Below, one piece after another: positions 53,543 to 62,633 of a stretch of DNA of 64,000 bases. The position numbers were made by a program, and so were the translations under genes. Location: assembly GCF_003003355.1 (NCBI RefSeq), contig NZ_PVTQ01000011.1, positions 1-64,000 on the forward strand. The letters run 5' to 3'. The notes beneath the pieces were generated by a model. The model saw nothing but the letters and a program-made list of their open reading frames with translations, made no database searches and was not told where the DNA came from. The first letter of the stretch is position 1; each line of letters starts with the position of its first letter. Origin of the DNA: Donghicola tyrosinivorans (GTDB taxonomy: Bacteria > Pseudomonadota > Alphaproteobacteria > Rhodobacterales > Rhodobacteraceae).

Positions 53543-53902
53543 TCAGCCCGTAAAGTCGTTATATGCGTCCGCGTCCATGAAACCGTCGATGACCGACAGG
53601 TCCGCGACCTTCATCTTGAAGAACCAGCCCGCCCCAAGCGGGTCTTCGTTCACCAATGCGGGGTTGTCGGCGATGGCCTCGTTGACCTCGACGATCTCGC
53701 CGTCCAGCGGCGCCAGAATGTCCGAGGCCGCCTTGACGCTCTCGATCACCACGATCTCTTCGCCCTTTTCCACTTCGCGGCCCACATCGGGCAGCTCGAC
53801 GAAAACAACATCACCCAGCTGGGTGCTTGCGTGTTCGGTGATGCCAACGACCAGAATGTCGCCTTCGACCTTCAGCCACTCGTGTTCTTCGGTGAATTTC
53901 AT
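53543..53902 (-). CDS. gcvH: Glycine cleavage system H protein
   Basis: The 119-residue carrier has the lipoyl lysine in the [10 protein letters not shown] segment (K57 or so), with the standard [13 protein letters not shown] start. It shuttles the aminomethyl group between P and T proteins. It is between gcvT and gcvP. Confidence 0.97.
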   Translation of the reverse strand: MKFTEEHEWLKVEGDILVVGITEHASTQLGDVVFVELPDVGREVEKGEEIVVIESVKAASDILAPLDGEIVEVNEAIADNPALVNEDPLGAGWFFKMKVADLSVIDGFMDADAYNDFTG

Positions 53903-53920
53903 GGGGGTCTCTCCCTGTGT

Positions 53921-55027
53921 TTATCGTTTGAAGGTGTTGGGGACGAAGGGCAGGTCCACGACCTGTACAGGCATACGCTTGCCGCGCACTTCGCCGAAAA
54001 GGGTGGTTCCGGTGGCCGCCAGATCGCGGTCCACGTAGGCCATCGACATGGGCGCTTCGAGGGTCGGGCCAAAGGCACCACTGGTCACTTCGCCGATGGG
54101 GTCGGTGGCGTCCTCGGAGGCAAAGATCATCGTGTGGGCACGCATGGGCGCACGGCCTTCGGGGCGCAGACCTACGCGGGTACGCGATGCGCCATTGGCG
54201 ATCTGGTCCAGAATGATGTCCGCGCCGGGAAAGCCGCCTGCCCGTTCGCCGCCCGTGCGGCGGGTTTTCTGGATGCCCCAGACCAGCGCGGCCTCAACCG
54301 GCGTGGTGGTGGGGTCAATATCATTGCCATGCAGACACAGGCCCGCCTCAAGGCGCAGGCTATCACGGGCGCCAAGGCCGATCGCCTCGACCGCCTCTTG
54401 CGCCAGCAGGGCTTTGGCAAAGGCAACGGATTGATCCGCCGCGACCGAGATCTCAAAGCCGTCCTCGCCGGTGTAACCGGAACGCGAGACCCAGAGTTCA
54501 CCGAAATCGCTGGCAACCGTGGCCACATCCATGAACACCATATCCGGCAGCGCAGGCGCGATGGCCTTCAACGCCGCCTCTGCCGCAGGGCCTTGCAGGG
54601 CCAGCAAGGCGCGGTCGGTGATCTCCTCGACCCCGTCGATATGGGCACGCAGGTGGGCCAGATCGGCCTCTTTGTTGGCGGCATTCACCACCAGAAACAG
54701 ATGATCGCCACGGTTGGCAAACATCAGGTCATCCAGAATACCGCCCTGATCATTGGTAAAGAACCCGTAGCGTTGGCGACCCTCTTTCAGACCCAGCACG
54801 TTCTGGGGGATCAAGCCTTCCAGCGCCGCGCCCGCGTTTGCCCCGCGCAGGATCACCTGCCCCATGTGGCTGACGTCAAACAGACCTGCCTGCGCACGGC
54901 AGTGCAGATGCTCGTTCATCACGCCAAGGGGATACTGTACGGGCATCTCATAGCCCGCGAAAGGCACCATCTTGGCGCCAAGCTCCAGATGCAGGTCGTA
55001 TAGCGGTGTGCGATGCAGATCGCTCAT
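53921..55027 (-). CDS. gcvT: Glycine cleavage system T protein (aminomethyltransferase)
   Basis: The 368-residue enzyme transfers the methylene group to tetrahydrofolate. Family stretches MVPFAGYEMPVQYP, FDVSHMGQV and SGYTGEDGFEI are intact. The start at 55027 (MSDLHRTPLYDLHLELG) follows the tandem riboswitch; an upstream in-frame ATG at 55063 lies in the leader. It begins the gcvTHP operon. Confidence 0.96.
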   Translation of the reverse strand: MSDLHRTPLYDLHLELGAKMVPFAGYEMPVQYPLGVMNEHLHCRAQAGLFDVSHMGQVILRGANAGAALEGLIPQNVLGLKEGRQRYGFFTNDQGGILDDLMFANRGDHLFLVVNAANKEADLAHLRAHIDGVEEITDRALLALQGPAAEAALKAIAPALPDMVFMDVATVASDFGELWVSRSGYTGEDGFEISVAADQSVAFAKALLAQEAVEAIGLGARDSLRLEAGLCLHGNDIDPTTTPVEAALVWGIQKTRRTGGERAGGFPGADIILDQIANGASRTRVGLRPEGRAPMRAHTMIFASEDATDPIGEVTSGAFGPTLEAPMSMAYVDRDLAATGTTLFGEVRGKRMPVQVVDLPFVPNTFKR

Positions 55028-55087
55028 TCGTCTCTCCGGTTCTCCGGAGGCGCACTCCGGCATCGTAAAATGACGGCAAATCCCGTC

Positions 55088-55256
55088 ACCCGATGCCCCC
55101 TCTGTCCGTTGCGCCTGAGATCGCTATCCCTTCGGCGGACGCTGTTCGCGCCTCTCTCCAGAGTTTTTGAGTAGGAAGGTTCTTTTGCCTGAGAGTTTAC
55201 CGGGGCGGTTGCTCCTTCGGCCCTGAGAGTACTCAGTGTCTCCCGTTCCTGTCGTT
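55088..55256 (-). ncRNA. Tandem glycine riboswitch upstream of gcvT
   Basis: The minus-strand leader (about 170 bases) has the two-aptamer pattern. The first aptamer holds GGGAGACACTGAG, then CCGAAGGAGCAA and CTCTCAGGCAAAAG. The second holds CTGGAGAGAGGCGCGAAC, then CGCCGAAGGGATAGCGATCTCAGG. The CCGAAGG and TCTCAGG-type signatures occur twice, as expected for the glycine-binding cores. The gap to the gcvT ATG is about 60 bases. It turns on the operon when glycine is high. Confidence 0.95.
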
Positions 55257-55343
55257 TTCCCTAAAAGAAGAGTCGCAATGGCGCAATAGGGATTCTTTAT
55301 CGATTTGAAACTGCGGCACCTTTGCGGGCCGCGACGGCGTCAA

Positions 55344-55376
55344 AATGCACAAAGGCGACCCGATGGGCCGCCTTTG
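55344..55376 (-). terminator. Terminator of the cydABX operon
   Basis: CAAAGGCG (55350-55357) pairs with CGCCTTTG (55369-55376). On the minus strand it is followed by TGCATTTTG, a weak T-run. It lies about 20 bases after the cydX stop. Confidence 0.7.
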
Positions 55377-55397
55377 CAGATGTCCGATGGACGGTCT

Positions 55398-55520
55398 TCA
55401 GTGATCGTCGGGATGCTCTTCGGCCAGCCGAGCATCCTCGCGCAGCTCTAGCCACATGGCGTTCAGAACTGCCAGCAAAGCGGCCAGAGGCAGACCCAGC
55501 ATCCATGCAAAATACCACAT
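55398..55520 (-). CDS. cydX: Cytochrome bd oxidase small subunit CydX
   Basis: A 40-residue protein begins MWYFAWMLGLPLAALLAVLN, the standard CydX start, with one membrane helix and a charged tail (LREDARLAEEHPDDH). AAGGAG lies before the ATG at 55520. CydX stabilises the heme core of CydAB. It lies 18 bases after cydB and is easily missed because of its size. Confidence 0.95.
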   Translation of the reverse strand: MWYFAWMLGLPLAALLAVLNAMWLELREDARLAEEHPDDH

Positions 55521-55538
55521 AAGATTGGCTCCTTTTCC

Positions 55539-56687
55539 TTAGTACAGCGTCTCGCCGCTGGTTTTGATTTGCTCTTCGGTGACCTTGCCCCACAGCACTT
55601 TGTAGACCCATGCGGTGTAGGCCAGAATGATCGGCATAAAGAACACCGCCGCCACCAGCATGATGAACAAGGTCATGTGCGAGGACGACGAATCCCACAC
55701 CGTAAGCGAGCTATCGGGATCGACCGAGCTTGGCAGGATGAAGGGAAACATGGTCAGCCCCACGGAAGAGATCACCCCAAGGATGCCCAGTTTGGACCAC
55801 AGCAGCGTGGTCGCCTCGCCCCCCGACTGCAAGCCGCGCAAGGCCATGGCCATCCCGACGAACCCCATGATGGGCGCCACGATGATCCACGGACGATCTG
55901 CATAAGCTGCCAGCCAACTGCCGCCGTGAGCCACGCCATTGAACAGCGGGTTCGACGGGCCATCCACTGCTACTGCGTGGGTGAAGTGATAGCCCGGCAT
56001 CATTGTCAGCCAAAGACCGGCCAGCGCATAGCCTGCCATCGCCACCACACCCGCGCGAGTGCCAAAGCGGCGGGCACGGGACTGGATCAGCCCTTCGGTC
56101 TTCAGATTGATCCAAGCCGCGCCATGCATGGTCAGCATTGCCAGCGACGTCAGACCCACCAGCAGCGCAAAGGGGTTCAGAAGCCCAAAGAACGAGCCCT
56201 CATAGGTCGGCATCAGAAAGTCATTCAGGCGGAACGGCACACCGCGCAGCACATTGCCCACGGCCACGCCAAAGATCAGCGCCGGAACCGCGCCACCAGC
56301 AAACAACGCCCAATCCCAGACGCTGCGCCACGTACTGCTTTGCCGTTTACTGCGGTATTTGAACGCCACAGGCCGCACGATAAACGCCGCCAGAACGATG
56401 AACATCGCCATGTAAAAGCCGGAAAAGCTGATCGCATAAAGCGGCGGCCAAGCGGCAAAAATCGCACCGCCCCCAAGGATGAACCACACTTGGTTGCCTT
56501 CCCAGACGGGGCCAACAGTGTTGATCACCACGCGGCGTTCGGTGTCATTGCGGGCGACGAAAGGCAGCAAAGCCCCCGTCCCCATGTCAAAGCCATCGGT
56601 CATCGCGAACCCGATCAGCAGCACCCCCAGAAGGGCCCACCAGATCACGCGCAGCGTGCCGAAATCGATCAATTCATGCAGGATCAT
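55539..56687 (-). CDS. cydB: Cytochrome bd ubiquinol oxidase subunit II
   Basis: The 382-residue membrane protein has about eight helices and the family stretches [19 protein letters not shown] and [20 protein letters not shown]. It pairs with CydA as the structural subunit of the quinol oxidase. The start is six bases after the cydA stop and leads to cydX. Confidence 0.96.
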   Translation of the reverse strand: MILHELIDFGTLRVIWWALLGVLLIGFAMTDGFDMGTGALLPFVARNDTERRVVINTVGPVWEGNQVWFILGGGAIFAAWPPLYAISFSGFYMAMFIVLAAFIVRPVAFKYRSKRQSSTWRSVWDWALFAGGAVPALIFGVAVGNVLRGVPFRLNDFLMPTYEGSFFGLLNPFALLVGLTSLAMLTMHGAAWINLKTEGLIQSRARRFGTRAGVVAMAGYALAGLWLTMMPGYHFTHAVAVDGPSNPLFNGVAHGGSWLAAYADRPWIIVAPIMGFVGMAMALRGLQSGGEATTLLWSKLGILGVISSVGLTMFPFILPSSVDPDSSLTVWDSSSSHMTLFIMLVAAVFFMPIILAYTAWVYKVLWGKVTEEQIKTSGETLY

Positions 56688-56693
56688 CTTCGT

Positions 56694-58304
56694 TTACTCC
56701 GCAGGGGTTGCGCCGGGGACGTTGCCGTCATGGGTACGCAAACGGTGGCTGTGCTTTTCCATCCACTTGTCCGTGATCTCCTCGTCCTGGACGGGGCCTT
56801 TGCGGATGTACTTCAGCATCAAGCCCATTTCGACGATGAAAAGGACCGAATAGAACAGGCTGAAGCCCGCGATGGTCAGCAACAGCTGCCCTGCGCTTAG
56901 GTTACTGACCGACATGGCGGTTGGCAGAATGCCGTCTACGGTCCAAGGCTGACGGCCGAACTCGGCCACGATCCAGCCCATCTCGGCGGCGATCCAAGGG
57001 GCGGGAATGACCACGACGGCCAGACGCAACGCCCAACGGGGGAACTGCATGCCTTTGAACGATGCGCGGTAAAAGAAGTACCCCAGAACAGCGATAAAGC
57101 TGAACCCAAGGCCCACCATGATACGGAACCCCCAGAACAGCGGCCAGACGGTGGGCACGGTATCCTCGGCCGCCTGCGCAATCTGCGCGTCGGTCGCCTG
57201 ACGGGGATCATCCAGATACCGCAGCAACAAGAAGGCATAGCCCAAATCGTCGCTGTGCTCCTCAAAGGTCGCCTTCACAGTGTCAGAGGTCTTCTCACGC
57301 TCGGCCTGAATGGTCATCAGCGCGTCATAGGCGATAAGACCCGAGCGAACGCGCTCTTCGGCCTCTTCCACCAGCTGCTCGATCCCCGGAATTTCCGTGT
57401 CCAGCGAGCGGGTGCCGATCAGGCCCATCACATAAGGCACGTGGATCGCATAGTGGGTTTCGCGTGCCTCTTGATCAGGGATACCGACCAGCGTGAACGA
57501 GGCTGGTGCGGGCTCGGTCTCCCACATGGCCTCAATCGCGGCCAGCTTCATCTTCTGGTTCATGCCCGCGTCATAGCCGCTTTCATCCCCCAGAACGACG
57601 ACCGACAGGGCCGAGGCCAGACCGAAAGACGACGCTATTGTGATCGAGCGGCGGGCCAGTTCCACATGGCGTCCCTTCAGCAGATACCAACTGGACACCC
57701 CAAGCACAAAGATCGACGCGGTCACATAACCCGCCGATACGGTGTGAACGAACTTGGCCTGCGCCACTTCGTTGAAGATCACCTCAAAGAAGTTCGTCAT
57801 CTCCATCCGCATGGTCATCGGATTGAATTCCGCGCCCACGGGGTTCTGCATCCAGCCGTTGGCGATCAAGATCCACAGGGCCGAGAAGTTCGAGCCGATC
57901 GCCACCAGCCATGCCACCACAAGGTGCTGCACGCGGCTGAGCTTATCCCAACCAAAAAAGAACAGACCCACAAAGGTCGCCTCAAGGAAAAAGGCCATCA
58001 TGCCTTCCAGCGCCAGCGGTGCGCCAAAAACGTCGCCCACATAGTGGCTGTAGTAGGCCCAGTTCATGCCGAACTGGAACTCCATCGTGACGCCGGTTGC
58101 GACACCCAGCACAAAGTTGATCCCGAAGAGGGACCCCCAGAATTTCGTCATTTGCCGCCAGATCGGGCGGCCTGTCATCACATAGACTGTCTCCATGATC
58201 GCGACGATGATCGACAGACCCAGCGTCAGCGGCACGAAGAGAAAGTGATACAAGGCGGTCAGCGCAAATTGCAGGCGCGACAGCTCTACCACATCGAATT
58301 CCAT
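56694..58304 (-). CDS. cydA: Cytochrome bd ubiquinol oxidase subunit I
   Basis: The 536-residue subunit carries the hemes. It has the LSRLQFALTALYHFLFVPLT stretch with the heme b595/d histidine region, a GRQPWTVDGILPT segment near the C-terminal end, and a long Q-loop (from MKLAAIEAMWETEPAPASFT to about residue 360) like the E. coli long-Q subfamily. A high-affinity oxygen-scavenging oxidase is expected. A FnrL-type box lies 82 bases upstream. Confidence 0.96.
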   Translation of the reverse strand: MEFDVVELSRLQFALTALYHFLFVPLTLGLSIIVAIMETVYVMTGRPIWRQMTKFWGSLFGINFVLGVATGVTMEFQFGMNWAYYSHYVGDVFGAPLALEGMMAFFLEATFVGLFFFGWDKLSRVQHLVVAWLVAIGSNFSALWILIANGWMQNPVGAEFNPMTMRMEMTNFFEVIFNEVAQAKFVHTVSAGYVTASIFVLGVSSWYLLKGRHVELARRSITIASSFGLASALSVVVLGDESGYDAGMNQKMKLAAIEAMWETEPAPASFTLVGIPDQEARETHYAIHVPYVMGLIGTRSLDTEIPGIEQLVEEAEERVRSGLIAYDALMTIQAEREKTSDTVKATFEEHSDDLGYAFLLLRYLDDPRQATDAQIAQAAEDTVPTVWPLFWGFRIMVGLGFSFIAVLGYFFYRASFKGMQFPRWALRLAVVVIPAPWIAAEMGWIVAEFGRQPWTVDGILPTAMSVSNLSAGQLLLTIAGFSLFYSVLFIVEMGLMLKYIRKGPVQDEEITDKWMEKHSHRLRTHDGNVPGATPAE

Positions 58305-58385
58305 TTCCTTCTCCTTCGCAGGAAAGCTGAAACAAAGATTCAGCTTTACAGGTGCATTCGTGCCTCATGAAGCAACTGGCGCACC

Positions 58386-58399
58386 TTGATCCATGTCAA
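58386..58399 (-). promoter_or_regulatory. FnrL-type box upstream of cydA
   Basis: TTGATCCATGTCAA matches the Rhodobacter FnrL pattern TTGAT-N4-GTCAA exactly. It is 82 bases upstream of the cydA start, in the 133-base cydC-cydA gap, consistent with oxygen-regulated expression of cydABX apart from cydDC. Confidence 0.88.
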
Positions 58400-58437
58400 A
58401 AGATGAATCACAGATTTGGAATTTATGAGAGCGCAAA

Positions 58438-60066
58438 TCAGCGCAGGGGGATCACCCGATCCGCAAAGCGGCGGTCAGACTGGCGATGGCTGGCGATCAC
58501 AATCGCCGCCTCTGGCAGGGCTTTGCGCACCCCTTCCAGTACCGCTTTGGCCGTGGCTTGATCCATACCTTCTGTTGGCTCATCCATAAGCAAAATCATA
58601 GGCTTGCATGAAATAGCTCGTGCAATTGCCACACGTCGACGCTGGCCGCCCGACAGGGTATCGCCCGCAACACCAACGGGCGCATCCAAGCCGCCCCGCG
58701 CAACCAGTAACTGCGACAGATCGACCGAGCCATAAAGCGACTGCATAGCGGCATTGTCCATCTCTCCGCCAGCCAGAGTCAGGGTCTCTGCGAACGTCCC
58801 GCTTAGCAGGACAGTGCGCTGGGGCACGTAACCCAGCATGTCCCGAAGGACAGCTTCGGGCATCTTGTCCGGCGCAGCACCATAGATTCGCACCGCCCCG
58901 TGGGTTGGCGCCGCAAGCCCCGCCAACTGCCCCAACAGCGTGGTCTTACCGCCTCCGGATGCGGCCGAGAGGATCACCGTTTCCCCTGCCCCAACCGTAA
59001 AGCTGATCGGCGCGTCATCGCCGCGCAAGCGCCAGTCGCGCACTTCGATCATAGGAGCAGACAGATCGGCCTGCGCCGCGCCGGGATCCGGTGCAACGGC
59101 CATGACATCCCGCTGCACGCGGCGGGCCGCATCGGCCATCCGCCCCAGTTCTGAAACGGCACGGGCCAGCGGCATCAGGCTTTCACCCAAGGCCAAGGCC
59201 ACCAGAACCGCCATCATCGCCAGCGGAGCGCTCAGCGCCCTCTCAGCCACAGCTGTGAAGCCCACATAGACCGACAGCGCCAATGAGGTTTGCACCCCAA
59301 GACTGGTCAGCAAACGTGTCCCGCGCTCGATCCGATCTTGTTTATCCTGAGCATCATCCAGACGACGGGCCGCCGACATCACATGATCGCGTTGCCGCCC
59401 CATCGCACCGTAGACGGTCAGATCAGCGCGGGCGGCGAACAGGTCATAGGCCCGCTTGCGCACCGCTTGTAGGGCGCGTTCGGCGCGGGTGGCAGGTTTC
59501 AGCCCTGCCCGCCCGAACATTGCCACCACCACCACCACCGCTGCGATCTGGGGCGCAACCACTGCCAGCGCGACAGGCCATGAGGTCAGCCAGACCAGTA
59601 CCCACAGCGCCGCCAGTTGCGTCAGAACACCAGCCCCAAGCGGCAAGGCCAAACGCAGCAGCACCCCGTCCAGCGCATCCACATCCGCCACCATCCGGTT
59701 CAGGGCGCTACCGGCCCGCAAACGCTCGATCCCGCGCAGGGGGCGGGTCATCAGACCGGCCAACAAATCCACGCGCAAAGCGGCTAGCGCCCGCAAGGTC
59801 GCCTCATGGGTCACAACACGCTCACCATAGCGGGCCGCCGTGCGGCCAATGGCCAGAAAACGCACGCCTGCGCTGGGACGGAAGACGTCAAATAAAACGC
59901 CACTGCCCGCAAGGCCCGCGATCCCGGCCGCCGTGATGAACCAGCCCGACACACCCAGCAGCGCCACGCCCATCAAGAGCACCGCCACCGTCAGCAATGC
60001 TCCCGCAATGATCGACTTGGGGGCAGAGGCAACCGTCCGCCTCAGGATAAACCACATCGCCCTCAT
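58438..60066 (-). CDS. cydC: Heme/thiol ABC exporter subunit CydC
   Basis: The 542-residue half-transporter has an N-terminal membrane domain of about six helices and a C-terminal ATPase with Walker A SAASGGGKTT, signature LSGGQRRRVAI and Walker B ILLMDEPTEGM. With CydD it exports glutathione/cysteine (or heme) needed for cytochrome bd assembly. The start overlaps cydD by four bases. Confidence 0.93.
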   Translation of the reverse strand: MRAMWFILRRTVASAPKSIIAGALLTVAVLLMGVALLGVSGWFITAAGIAGLAGSGVLFDVFRPSAGVRFLAIGRTAARYGERVVTHEATLRALAALRVDLLAGLMTRPLRGIERLRAGSALNRMVADVDALDGVLLRLALPLGAGVLTQLAALWVLVWLTSWPVALAVVAPQIAAVVVVVAMFGRAGLKPATRAERALQAVRKRAYDLFAARADLTVYGAMGRQRDHVMSAARRLDDAQDKQDRIERGTRLLTSLGVQTSLALSVYVGFTAVAERALSAPLAMMAVLVALALGESLMPLARAVSELGRMADAARRVQRDVMAVAPDPGAAQADLSAPMIEVRDWRLRGDDAPISFTVGAGETVILSAASGGGKTTLLGQLAGLAAPTHGAVRIYGAAPDKMPEAVLRDMLGYVPQRTVLLSGTFAETLTLAGGEMDNAAMQSLYGSVDLSQLLVARGGLDAPVGVAGDTLSGGQRRRVAIARAISCKPMILLMDEPTEGMDQATAKAVLEGVRKALPEAAIVIASHRQSDRRFADRVIPLR

Positions 60067-61712
60067 GCTGCGGCCTCCGCAAGTTCCGGCGCGATTTGCA
60101 GATCACACGCAGCGATAAGAGCAGGGTCATGGCTGGCGATCACCAACATCGCGCCCGAAGCGCGTAGCCCCTGCAAATGCTGGCGCACCGCCTGCGCGGT
60201 CTCTTCATCCAGATCGGCGGTCGGCTCATCGACCAGCAAGACTTTGCCGCCAGCCAGCAAGGCACGGGCCAGTGTGATCCGCCGCGCCTCTCCCCCCGAA
60301 AGCCCTGCGCCAGAGGTGCCAAGCGATGTACCAAGACCCTTGGGAAGCGCGACCACTTGCGCGGCAACGCCTGCATCTTCCAATGCGCGCATCGCAGCAG
60401 AGCGATCAGCATCCGGCGCACCAAGACGCAGGTTCGCCAGAACCGACCCTTCTAAAAAATGGGGTGACTGCGGCATCCAGCCCAAACCGGCCCGCCACGC
60501 ATCGGCGGTCTCATCGGTCAAAAGGGTGCCATTCACCACAACCTGTCCGCCTGCCACGGGCAGCAGCCCCGCGATAGCGGCCAGCAAAGTGGATTTCCCA
60601 GCACCACTGGCACCGCTGACGGCCAAAGCCTGACCGGCTGCAACCGTGACATCGGGATAGCTGATGATTTGATCGCCACGCCGGATCCGCACCCCTTTCA
60701 GGGACAGTTCCGAGGCAGCAGCGGCCGGCTTCGCGGCATCTGCATTCCCCAGAATGGTGTCCGCCTGCGCCTCACGCCACTGGGCGAGTTCTGCCAGCAC
60801 CGCATTGGCGGAGGCACGGTCATGCCATGCAGCCGACATCTCGCGCAGGGGGGCGAAGAAATCAGGGGCGATCAGCAGCAGGAAAACGCCGGACCAAATG
60901 CTTAGCGGAGCGCCCCACGTGCCAAATCCGATCTCACCCAGCAGGGAAAAGCCCACATAGACCGCCATCATCGCCACCCCAAGGGACGAGAATAGCTCTA
61001 GAACGGTCGAGGTCAGAAACGCGATGCGCAGCACTTCCATCGTGCGCTTGCGCAGAGTGTCGGCGCTGGTGCGAAACTGATCCAGAACGCGGGTCTGCGC
61101 CCCAAGAACACGCAGGTCCAAAAGCGCACTGACCCGTTCTGACAGCATGGTGCCAAGGCTTGCCATCTGGTCCAATTGCCGTGCGCTGGCCTGCTGCGCC
61201 GCCATCCCCACAAGGGCCGAGAACAAAGGGATCAGCGGCCCCGCCACCAGCAGGATCAGCCCCGCCGCCCATGATTGCCAGAAAGCAACCACCAGCAGAA
61301 CCAAAGGCACCGTCCGCACCCGCAGGCCTGCAGGGCCATAGCGCAGGATCGCAGGGCGCAGCATCTCTAGCTTTTCTGCCAGCAGCCCTGCCAGAACAGC
61401 AGGAGACTGGCTTTGATGGCGGCGGCTTTCGGTGTTTAGAACCTCGGTCCGGTAGGCCGCAACGGTCCGTCGGGCCATCGCCGACAACCTGCCGCTGGCA
61501 AAAAAGTCCAGACCGGCCCGCATGCCCCCCAGCGCCAGCAAACCCGCGCCCAAAGGCAGCAGCCCCGCCAAATCACCCGCAATCGCTCCAGCTACGCAGC
61601 TTGCGATCAGTGCCGCCTGCCCCAGCCATAGCAAGGACGACAGTACCAGCGCCGCTTCGGCAGCAGGGTCCCGTGGCAATTTGGCTGCGGAGGTCTTTGT
61701 CTTGCGCGTCAT
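60063..61712 (-). CDS. cydD: Heme/thiol ABC exporter subunit CydD
   Basis: The 549-residue half-transporter has six helices, Walker A SGASGAGKST, signature LSGGEARRITL and Walker B LLVDEPTADL. It forms the exporter with CydC. The order cydD-cydC-cydA-cydB-cydX on one strand gives the complete bd assembly set. A charged N-terminal stretch (TRKTKTSAAKLPRDPAA) precedes the first helix. Confidence 0.93.
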   Translation of the reverse strand: MTRKTKTSAAKLPRDPAAEAALVLSSLLWLGQAALIASCVAGAIAGDLAGLLPLGAGLLALGGMRAGLDFFASGRLSAMARRTVAAYRTEVLNTESRRHQSQSPAVLAGLLAEKLEMLRPAILRYGPAGLRVRTVPLVLLVVAFWQSWAAGLILLVAGPLIPLFSALVGMAAQQASARQLDQMASLGTMLSERVSALLDLRVLGAQTRVLDQFRTSADTLRKRTMEVLRIAFLTSTVLELFSSLGVAMMAVYVGFSLLGEIGFGTWGAPLSIWSGVFLLLIAPDFFAPLREMSAAWHDRASANAVLAELAQWREAQADTILGNADAAKPAAAASELSLKGVRIRRGDQIISYPDVTVAAGQALAVSGASGAGKSTLLAAIAGLLPVAGGQVVVNGTLLTDETADAWRAGLGWMPQSPHFLEGSVLANLRLGAPDADRSAAMRALEDAGVAAQVVALPKGLGTSLGTSGAGLSGGEARRITLARALLAGGKVLLVDEPTADLDEETAQAVRQHLQGLRASGAMLVIASHDPALIAACDLQIAPELAEAAA

Positions 61713-61784
61713 GGTTTCGGGGCTACCCGCGCGCCGTCACAAGAACAAGAGCGATAGATGCGACAAATTCTGCTGTTTTCACAA

Positions 61785-62531
61785 TCACACGTGCCGCCAC
61801 GCCGAGGACCGCTTTTCCCACGGCTGAACCAGCAGATATTCGATCAGCAGCATCAGGGCCGTAAAGCTGAAGGCATAGGCCAGCACCGAGGCCGTATCGA
61901 ACAGTTGGAAATACAGATGGATCTGAAACCCCACCCCGTTCGAGCGGCCCAAAAACTCGACCACCAAAACGATTTTCCATATGACAGCCAATCCGTTACG
62001 GGTCGCAGTTGCCACAAACGGACCAAGCTGCGGCCAAACCACATGGCGCAGCCGCGCCCACGGGCTCATCCGATAGACCTGCGTCATTTCCGTGACGCCG
62101 CGATCCATGGACCGCACCCCTTCGCGTACGGTGACGATGACCATCGCGGTTTTGTTCATTGCCACAGCGATGATTGCGGCGGTCTCGTTCAGACCGATCC
62201 ACAGGTAGCACAGCACGATGATCACAAGCGCGGGGATGTTCAGGAACACTGTGACCCACGGGTCCAGCCATTGGTTCAGCCGCGCGGACTGCCCCAGCGC
62301 CACGCCGATGATGCCGCCAACGACCATCGCCAGCACAAAGGCCAGCACCACCCGCCGCAGGGTGTGTCCGATGTGGAACCAAAGCTTGCCGCTGGCCGCT
62401 TGTTCCATGATCACCTGCCACACCGCATCGGGAGTCGGCAGCACCATCGGATCAGCGGTTAGCACTGCCGCGCCGTACCAAAGCGCCAGCAGACCTGCCA
62501 GCGACACAAACGTGACCCAGGTCTTTTCCAT
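61785..62531 (-). CDS. NitT/TauT-type ABC transporter permease
   Basis: The 248-residue permease has six helices and the family stretches LPTPDAVWQVI near the start and MTQVYRMSPWARLRHVVWPQ, the EAA loop. Such permeases import nitrate, taurine, aliphatic sulfonates or other small anions and bases. Its ATPase and binding protein are not in view. It is divergent from the NosR-like gene and 72 bases upstream of cydD. Confidence 0.85.
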   Translation of the reverse strand: MEKTWVTFVSLAGLLALWYGAAVLTADPMVLPTPDAVWQVIMEQAASGKLWFHIGHTLRRVVLAFVLAMVVGGIIGVALGQSARLNQWLDPWVTVFLNIPALVIIVLCYLWIGLNETAAIIAVAMNKTAMVIVTVREGVRSMDRGVTEMTQVYRMSPWARLRHVVWPQLGPFVATATRNGLAVIWKIVLVVEFLGRSNGVGFQIHLYFQLFDTASVLAYAFSFTALMLLIEYLLVQPWEKRSSAWRHV

Positions 62532-62633
62532 CCTGTTCCTCCCCGTTCGTCACCTTAGCGGCGCTGGCTGCCGCATCAACCTTGGACGAAGGTCGCATAT
62601 CTCGGACGGGGGCGCTGCTTCTAACGTCGCGCC

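Noticed and set aside
51543-54038. An 831-codon plus-strand frame across gcvP and gcvH
   Set aside because: It lies fully opposite well-matched glycine cleavage genes and has no recognisable domain or ribosome binding site.
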